From Eucalyptus grandis (Eukaryota > Streptophyta > Magnoliopsida > Myrtales > Myrtaceae): DNA of 64,000 bases. The position numbers were made by a program, and so were the translations under genes. The stretch spans positions 48,776,112-48,840,111 of the forward strand of contig NC_052613.1 in assembly GCF_016545825.1 (NCBI RefSeq), written 5' to 3'. The notes under the pieces were generated by a model. The model made no database searches. It was not told where the DNA came from and saw only the letters and a program-made list of their open reading frames with translations. Positions 58,304-64,000 of this stretch are shown here, piece after piece; positions within the stretch are counted from its first letter, which is position 1; each line of letters starts with the position of its first letter.

Positions 58304-60558
58304 ATGGAATCCTCCACCGGCAAGGACTTCAAGATCGGAGAGTGCCAAGGCCAGAAGGTGGTCGACGGCGAGGTGATGCCCCTCGTCCTGCTCCCGCCAG
58401 AGCCCGCCAAAGCTGACACCGAGTCCCTCGTCGCAGCTCTGAAGAAGAACCGGGAATGGTTCGACCAGATGATCATCAAGAACAGCGCAGTTCTGCTCCG
58501 TGGCTTCGACGTGAAGAACGCCGAGGACTTCAATGAGATCGTCGAGGCTTGTGGATGGGCGGACATCCGCTACATCGGGCCCGCGCCGAGGACTCACATC
58601 TACAAGCGGGTTTGGACAGCGAACGAGGGCCCGCTGTCGGAGTTCATATACTACCACCATGAGATGGTTCTGGTGAGTGACTAAGTCAATACATGCATTG
58701 CAGTGAAAACATCTTTCATCGCACATGCGCCGCTGACGTGATATCACTTGCGAGTTTATCAATTCATACATCTTTTCGCTTTTTGAAATAAATTTCACTT
58801 CTATATGCTCGACAATTTTTTTAAACCTTGAAATTTCAATATACATATCAAATATCTAGCTAGTTCGATTTGTCACATCAGTTACTATAGTTGATTTAAT
58901 TATAGAAGAAATCCAAGGGCCAATCGAAATGAGTTCTTTTCGTGGTTGAGTGATCTAGCGGAGTGAATGGAATGCATTAGGATTCAAATGGGATTGTCTG
59001 ACTTTTAACTTTTCTTACATGCTTATCATTCCGTCACCGCAATGAATTTAAATGAGAACACTACTCCTCAATAAGCAATTGCATCCACGATGATTGGTAG
59101 AAGTATTCTCGTCTATTTCTTTTTTTTCTATGTTTCTTACATATGCATTAGAGAGGAAATTAGATATATTCAGTTCAATCAAACACTAATTTAAAAACAA
59201 AGGGCAGCAATCATGCCTTATTTTTCAAGTTCATATTCTTTAAATTGAAATCGACTGGTTCTCTATGGATTTAGAAAGCCCACTATATTTAGAAAGCACT
59301 ATCTCTATCTAGAGAGAGTAGACTAGTCTCTCTCCTGTTGAGCGGCGACCGAACTAAATTGGATCTAATTACAAAACGAACATCAACTATTGTGGATGCA
59401 ACAGTTCAAGGAAAACCCCAAGAAGGTGATACTATTCTGCGAGGTGCCACCACCAGAGGGCGGGGAGACACCATTCGTGCCGAGTTTCCGGGTGACAGAG
59501 CGGATGTTGGAGGAGTTCCCGGAGGAGGTGGAGGAAATGGAGAAGAAGGGGCTGATGTACACCTTCACTGCCCCGAGCGCAAATAACATTTCCTCCATGA
59601 GGGGCCGCGGTTGGCAGGATGCTTTTGGCACCCCAGACCCAGCCGAAGCCGAGAGAAGGTATACTCGTATATATGGTTCATGATTATATCCATGTTCTAT
59701 TTGTCATCAAGACATGAATAAATTTTCGCAGACTATAGCTCAGTACCAGGTATGTAATTGAAGCAGAACAAAATTAGCATTTTTTTTTTTTTTGTAGAGG
59801 ATTTTGATAGCCTATACATAATCTGCATAAAGTTTAATTTTTATGTGACCATTTGAATCCAAAATTTTTACTCTTCTTCCTAAATTGAATGAACTTCATA
59901 ACAATTTTTCTTATGCATTCAGGAAAGCCTTGTCGCAATACAAACCCTTGTCGCAAATATGAGTTTGGCTAGCAATATGTAATATTTGAGCGTGCGTGCT
60001 GAAATCTTTTTTTTTTCCGGAGAAAAAGCGGATTAAATTGAAAATGATGCCATTCATATTAACATAATTTGGTTTTTTACACAATCTCTAGATAAATTGA
60101 CTAATGCAGCACAACAAAAACACCGGTATTTACCTAATTTCGATTTTGCTTTGCACAAAAATTTCGCGAGGGAAAATGCAAATTTCATTCCATTGTACAT
60201 AATCATTTGTAGGGTGAAGGCCATGGGAATGGATGTCGAATGGCTGCCCGACGGCGGACTGAAGACGATCATCCGCCCACGATCCCTCACGAGGGTGTTC
60301 GAGGGGAGAAAAGGGAGGAGGATGTGGTACAACACGGTGGTGGGGATGCACGGGAAGGAGATCAGCTCGGCCACGATGATCGACGGGACCGAGATCCCGG
60401 ACCACGTGGTGAAGCGATGCGGCGAGATCCTCGACGAGGAGAGCATCCAATTCAAGTGGGAGAAGGGCGACGTCCTCTTCTTCGACAACATGGCCTTGCT
60501 CCATGGACGCAGGCCATCGCTCCCGCCAAGGAAAGTGTTGGTGGCGACTTGCAAGTGA
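58304..60558 (+). CDS. Clavaminate synthase-like 2OG/Fe(II) dioxygenase (TauD family), copy C, intact
   Basis: Exons 58304-58672, 59405-59658 and 60213-60558, joining in frame to 322 residues with GT-AG introns. His118-x-Glu120, distal His305 (LLHGRRP) and Arg314 are all present, as expected for an active non-haem iron dioxygenase of this family. The codon across intron 2 is Arg, as in D. The protein differs from A at scattered positions (for example AALKKNREWFDQ, ADIRYIGPAPRTH, IYYHHEMVL), and several of these states are shared with D, so C and D are closer to each other in exon 1 than either is to A/B. Poly(A) signal AATAAA at 60620-60625. Substrate unknown. Confidence 0.92.
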
Positions 60559-62044
60559 TTTGGTCCCGAGCGTATCGTGTTTTCGAAAGCTCTGAAACAG
60601 GTTATATGGAGCCAAGAAGAATAAACGTTGATTTAGTTTTAAGCGATATCCCCTATGTAATAATGGCGGCGATCCGCCGCCACCGTGTCAGCGAGTTCCC
60701 ATGTTGTCGCTCCTCCTCTGCAACTCAGTGGGGGAGGTCGCGACCTCAGGCGACCTCAAACCTGAGGTCAAGGACTGCCGACATGAGGTCTTCTACTTAT
60801 GAGTGAATTTTTACTTTATGAAATACCCCATTGCCGTTCGCTTCCTCCTATATGGTGTTCATGATTGAATTTTATTATCCATATACAAACTCCTTGTGTG
60901 GAATGAAACAGCTCCACGACATACGTATATCTGATCGTGTCAATCATGTCAAAAGATCTCGACAGTGAAGTGAATCGTTTCATGTAGTTTCACTTCAATT
61001 ACACAATTCATTCACGATATATTTACGTAAAATAAGACCACATAATATACCATTTCAAGCTTTGATATTGAATTTCGCCGAAGACGCTAGATAAGTCACA
61101 ATTGATCTTAGGTGATGTAGTGCTTAATGGTATTAAATTTGATGTTGACGGAGGCACGTCCAAACATGGGGATGACCATGCTTGCTACTTATCTGCATAG
61201 AGTAGCAAAGGGAACGAGGTATACCTCACTGCACCTCGTCCATGCCCTAATCTACTATGCTATAAGACAATCGCAATGACATCAGCAAGTCCGAGAATGT
61301 CCTCCAAATTTGCATTTTTCTCCATTGGATTAACTCTTTGCGCGCTATCCCAATCGACGTCCAGCCCTAGCCTCCAATGTCACATCGCGGTTGTCGCTGC
61401 GTCATGCTTGTCCATGCCGGCCAGGCAACACAAGACTCTGGTGCAAGACAGCATCAGGATTGGATTCCTAGGAGAACCAATCAAAACAGTTTGACGACGT
61501 CCGATCTCTTGAATCCTCTGTCCAGAAGTCGCAATTATAAAATAGCAAGGAACAGCCGTCGATGCTCTCAAATGTCTCGCTTCCATGTTTGATAGAAATC
61601 AGAAACGAAGTCATGTTCATGTGTTTTGGGGCACCGCTAGTGTCTTGCAGCCTCGAATTTTTCTTCACGTGACACAAGCGAATCTAAATGAGGCACTTGA
61701 TTGCATAATGTTGGTAAGTTTTAAGACGTAATGCTAAGATACGAAAGTCACATGACCCAATCACATTTTCAAGGGTAATGAAAATATTAAGGCTTCTAAT
61801 TCACTTTATCCATATATTTTATTAAAACGTAAAAATAAGAATAAAAGCACCATCTTACTTACATATTGCCACGTCTAAATACGAGAGGAATATTGATGAA
61901 GTAAGCCTAGATGAAAACTTATATGGCATTGCGTGAATGAAGAACCGTTCTATTACCTTTTATCAGTATTTTTTGCGCGTATTGTACACGATTATCACCT
62001 CATTCTCCTTCTCCTCCTCCTCCTCATCGTCATTGTCTTTATTA
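60559..62044. other. 3' flank of copy C, no supported gene
   Basis: Diverged homologue of 8685-10170. The frame corresponding to 9204-9479 is broken here, which argues that it is not a gene. CTC/CTT-rich microsatellite at about 62000-62035. Confidence 0.55.
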
Positions 62045-62052
62045 CACAACAC

Positions 62053-62927
62053 TAGAGGTGGCAAAATAGGTCTTAAACTTATATATGACACATTTAAATC
62101 ATAAATGGATCATATGGGTCAATTATTTTTTAAATAACTAATTAAATGAGTTTACGAATTGAAGATTTCAGATAAATGGGTCTTAAATGAGTTGGACTTA
62201 GAAATCATTTTTAATTAAAGCCTCACAATCTCTCTCTTCCCTCTTTTTAACTTTATAAAAATATTTTTTTAAATCGAATTATAATTATTTTTTATATTTC
62301 AATTTTCTTTTTTTTTTCTTTCCTTTTTTTTTTTTTCCTTCTTCCTCCTTCCTTAGTTGGTGACAAACACAGCGACAGTCAACGATCGGCCAAGTGAGGC
62401 GAAGGCCTCGCCGACGTCTGGTGAGACTCGAGTTTGCTAGCGTCGAGTGAGCTTGAGTTGGCTAGATTTGGTGAGGCGGAGGCCTCACCAAATGTCGGCA
62501 AGGCTCGAAGTCGCCTAACGCTAGCAAGGCTCGAAGTCGCTCGACGCCGGCAAGGCTCAAGCCTCGCCAATATGGCGAGCCCTATGGCCTGCTAAAGAAA
62601 AAAAAAGAAAAAGAAAAATTATATTCTTAAAAAATTAAAATAAAATAATTAAAAATTCAATTTTAAAAAAATTATAAAAATTGTCCATTGAATTTGTATT
62701 GCATAAAAGTATTTTAGCAATACCATTTAAAAAAAATCATAAGAAATAAGTTTTCTTAGGTTTAGTTAAATGAGTCAGGTATGGGTTAAGTATAGATCAG
62801 GTTAGGTATGAGTCAAAAAATTTGCATTACGATAAATGGATTATAAATGAGTTAAATTGGTTGATTTAGATCGGACTATTTATGACCCGACCCAAACCCG
62901 ATCCAAACAACCTGCTTAACAGGTCTA
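62053..62927. mobile_element. Non-autonomous hAT element with exact 8-bp target duplication
   Basis: Starts TAGAGGTGGCAAAATAGG and ends with the complement of TAGACCTGTTAAG. Flanked by identical CACAACAC (62045-62052 and 62928-62935). A (about 10170-10178) and B (46824 region) have the single site 'cataaccac'. The core (62355-62590) is GC-rich with 'gcaaggctcgaagtcgc' repeats between T-rich and A-rich arms, like 14668-15070. No transposase frame. Confidence 0.9.
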
Positions 62928-62935
62928 CACAACAC

Positions 62936-64000
62936 TAAAATGGTGTTACCAATTTCATGTCTTCGTGGGGATGTTTGCTCGTGGATGTTTCTGGCCTTCA
63001 CTGCCTCGGTTTTTAATCTAATATGGCCCAAGTTTGCATCAGCCACCTGGTCTTAGAATCGAAAATCCTAACCCTAAAACGGCCTTACCAATTCAAATCA
63101 TTTGCCCCAAATTGAAGTTCGCGTCTTCATCCTTTTCTTTTGGACCGATTTCCTAAATAAGGCCAATTTTGCATTAGCTCAGTAGGTTTATAACTCGAAT
63201 ACTCTTATGTCTCTGGAAGTACAGAGAATTTAGTTCAGTAAGTTTATCATTGTTGTTTTTTCAAATTTTTTAAGGGTAAACCTCCCAAAACACAGCTTGG
63301 GAAATTTATCTTGCACGCTAAAAATTATCTTCCCAGTGAACTAAAGTTAAATTTTTATAATGTCACATGCATATCGTGAATATTCTGTACCTAATTTTTA
63401 TTAAGTCCAACTTCAAAGAAGTCACAATTTGAAAACTTATAATACAATAAACAAAGTCATCATCTAAACCCTACTTCAAAGCCATCTCTCCTTTCTCATC
63501 ACTTTACGTAAGACCCCAATGCATAGTCTTTTCAAAGTTTGGATCCAAAAGGGTTTTAAAAAAATATGCGAGTTGATCAGGTTGTCCTAAAGTGATGAAG
63601 GTTGCATTTAAAAAGTATCTTTATCAGATTACTTTAATTAATGAAACTTAGTCAACTTCGTGCTTTTCCAAATAACATAATCAGCCCCAAAAAGAGCTTT
63701 TTGGCCGTCAAAATTGTAATTAGGCCGAAAAGGGGAAGAAGAAATGATTGAAAATGGCAAATACGATGGACTAGCAAGGCTGCAACGAGTTAATAAATCA
63801 TATGAAATTTGACTGTGAAAAGAATGCAAAATAAATGAGATAGCTTCACATATCTCAATCCAAATCTCTAAAGATGAAAATCGCGACAGCTCAGAAATGC
63901 ACCTTAACCTACCACTAAAACCGACCCTAGGATGCAATTGGTTAGAACGTTGGGAAATTTCTAATGCACAAACTAGATGTCATGTGTTTAAATTCCACCA
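62936..64000. other. Unit C, non-coding, continuing off the window
   Basis: Matches 10179-11122 and 12387-12530 of A. At about 63870 it reads through the Harbinger site without an insertion. No gene is seen. Confidence 0.55.

Overview
This is nuclear DNA of a flowering plant, almost certainly a dicot. The evidence is spliced genes with GT-AG introns, a plant-specific CHUP1 gene, AT-rich intergenic DNA, and Ty1/copia, hAT and PIF/Harbinger elements. Family-level placement (Myrtales would be my guess) cannot be supported from sequence alone.

The window is a locus of repeated 2-oxoglutarate/Fe(II) dioxygenase genes of the TauD / clavaminate synthase-like family (Arabidopsis At3g21360 type), each with three exons. 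There are four copies, all on the + strand: A (6497-8684), D (34756-36981), B (43152-45342) and C (58304-60558). A and C read as intact 322-residue proteins. B carries a +1 and a -1 indel. D has lost its exon 2 acceptor AG and carries a -1 indel. One unrelated gene, CHUP1 (minus strand, 23512-28710, nine exons), lies between A and D. It encodes the chloroplast outer-envelope actin-binding protein of chloroplast positioning, and its splice sites are intact although many 1-2 nt indels break the frame.

Layout: 1-22720 is duplicon A, with a Ty1/copia element at 218-5943, gene A, a 1.26 kb Harbinger insertion at 11123-12383, a hAT relic at 14513-15415 and about 7 kb of repeat-rich non-coding DNA. 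22721-22820 is a run of exactly 100 N. 22821-31307 holds CHUP1 and its flanks. 31308-39652 holds gene D between two copies of another repeat (E1, E2), each carrying a different transposon. 42390-57507 is duplicon B, nearly identical to A but without A's copia and Harbinger insertions. 57829-64000 is a third, more diverged unit with gene C and a hAT element.

The most consequential reading is that A and B may be two haplotypes of one locus laid end to end by the assembler: homology in A stops exactly at the N gap, while B continues into C. If so, the real array is CHUP1 - D - B - C with a repeat unit of about 15.2 kb, and the copia and Harbinger elements are allelic insertions. The alternative is a true, very recent segmental duplication. 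Indels at homopolymers and at CAG/CTG sites suggest incompletely polished long-read sequence, so 'pseudogene' calls need care.

No convincing new gene system was found. The interest lies in the gene array, the precisely dated transposon insertions, a shared GC-rich transposon core, and signs of assembly artefact.
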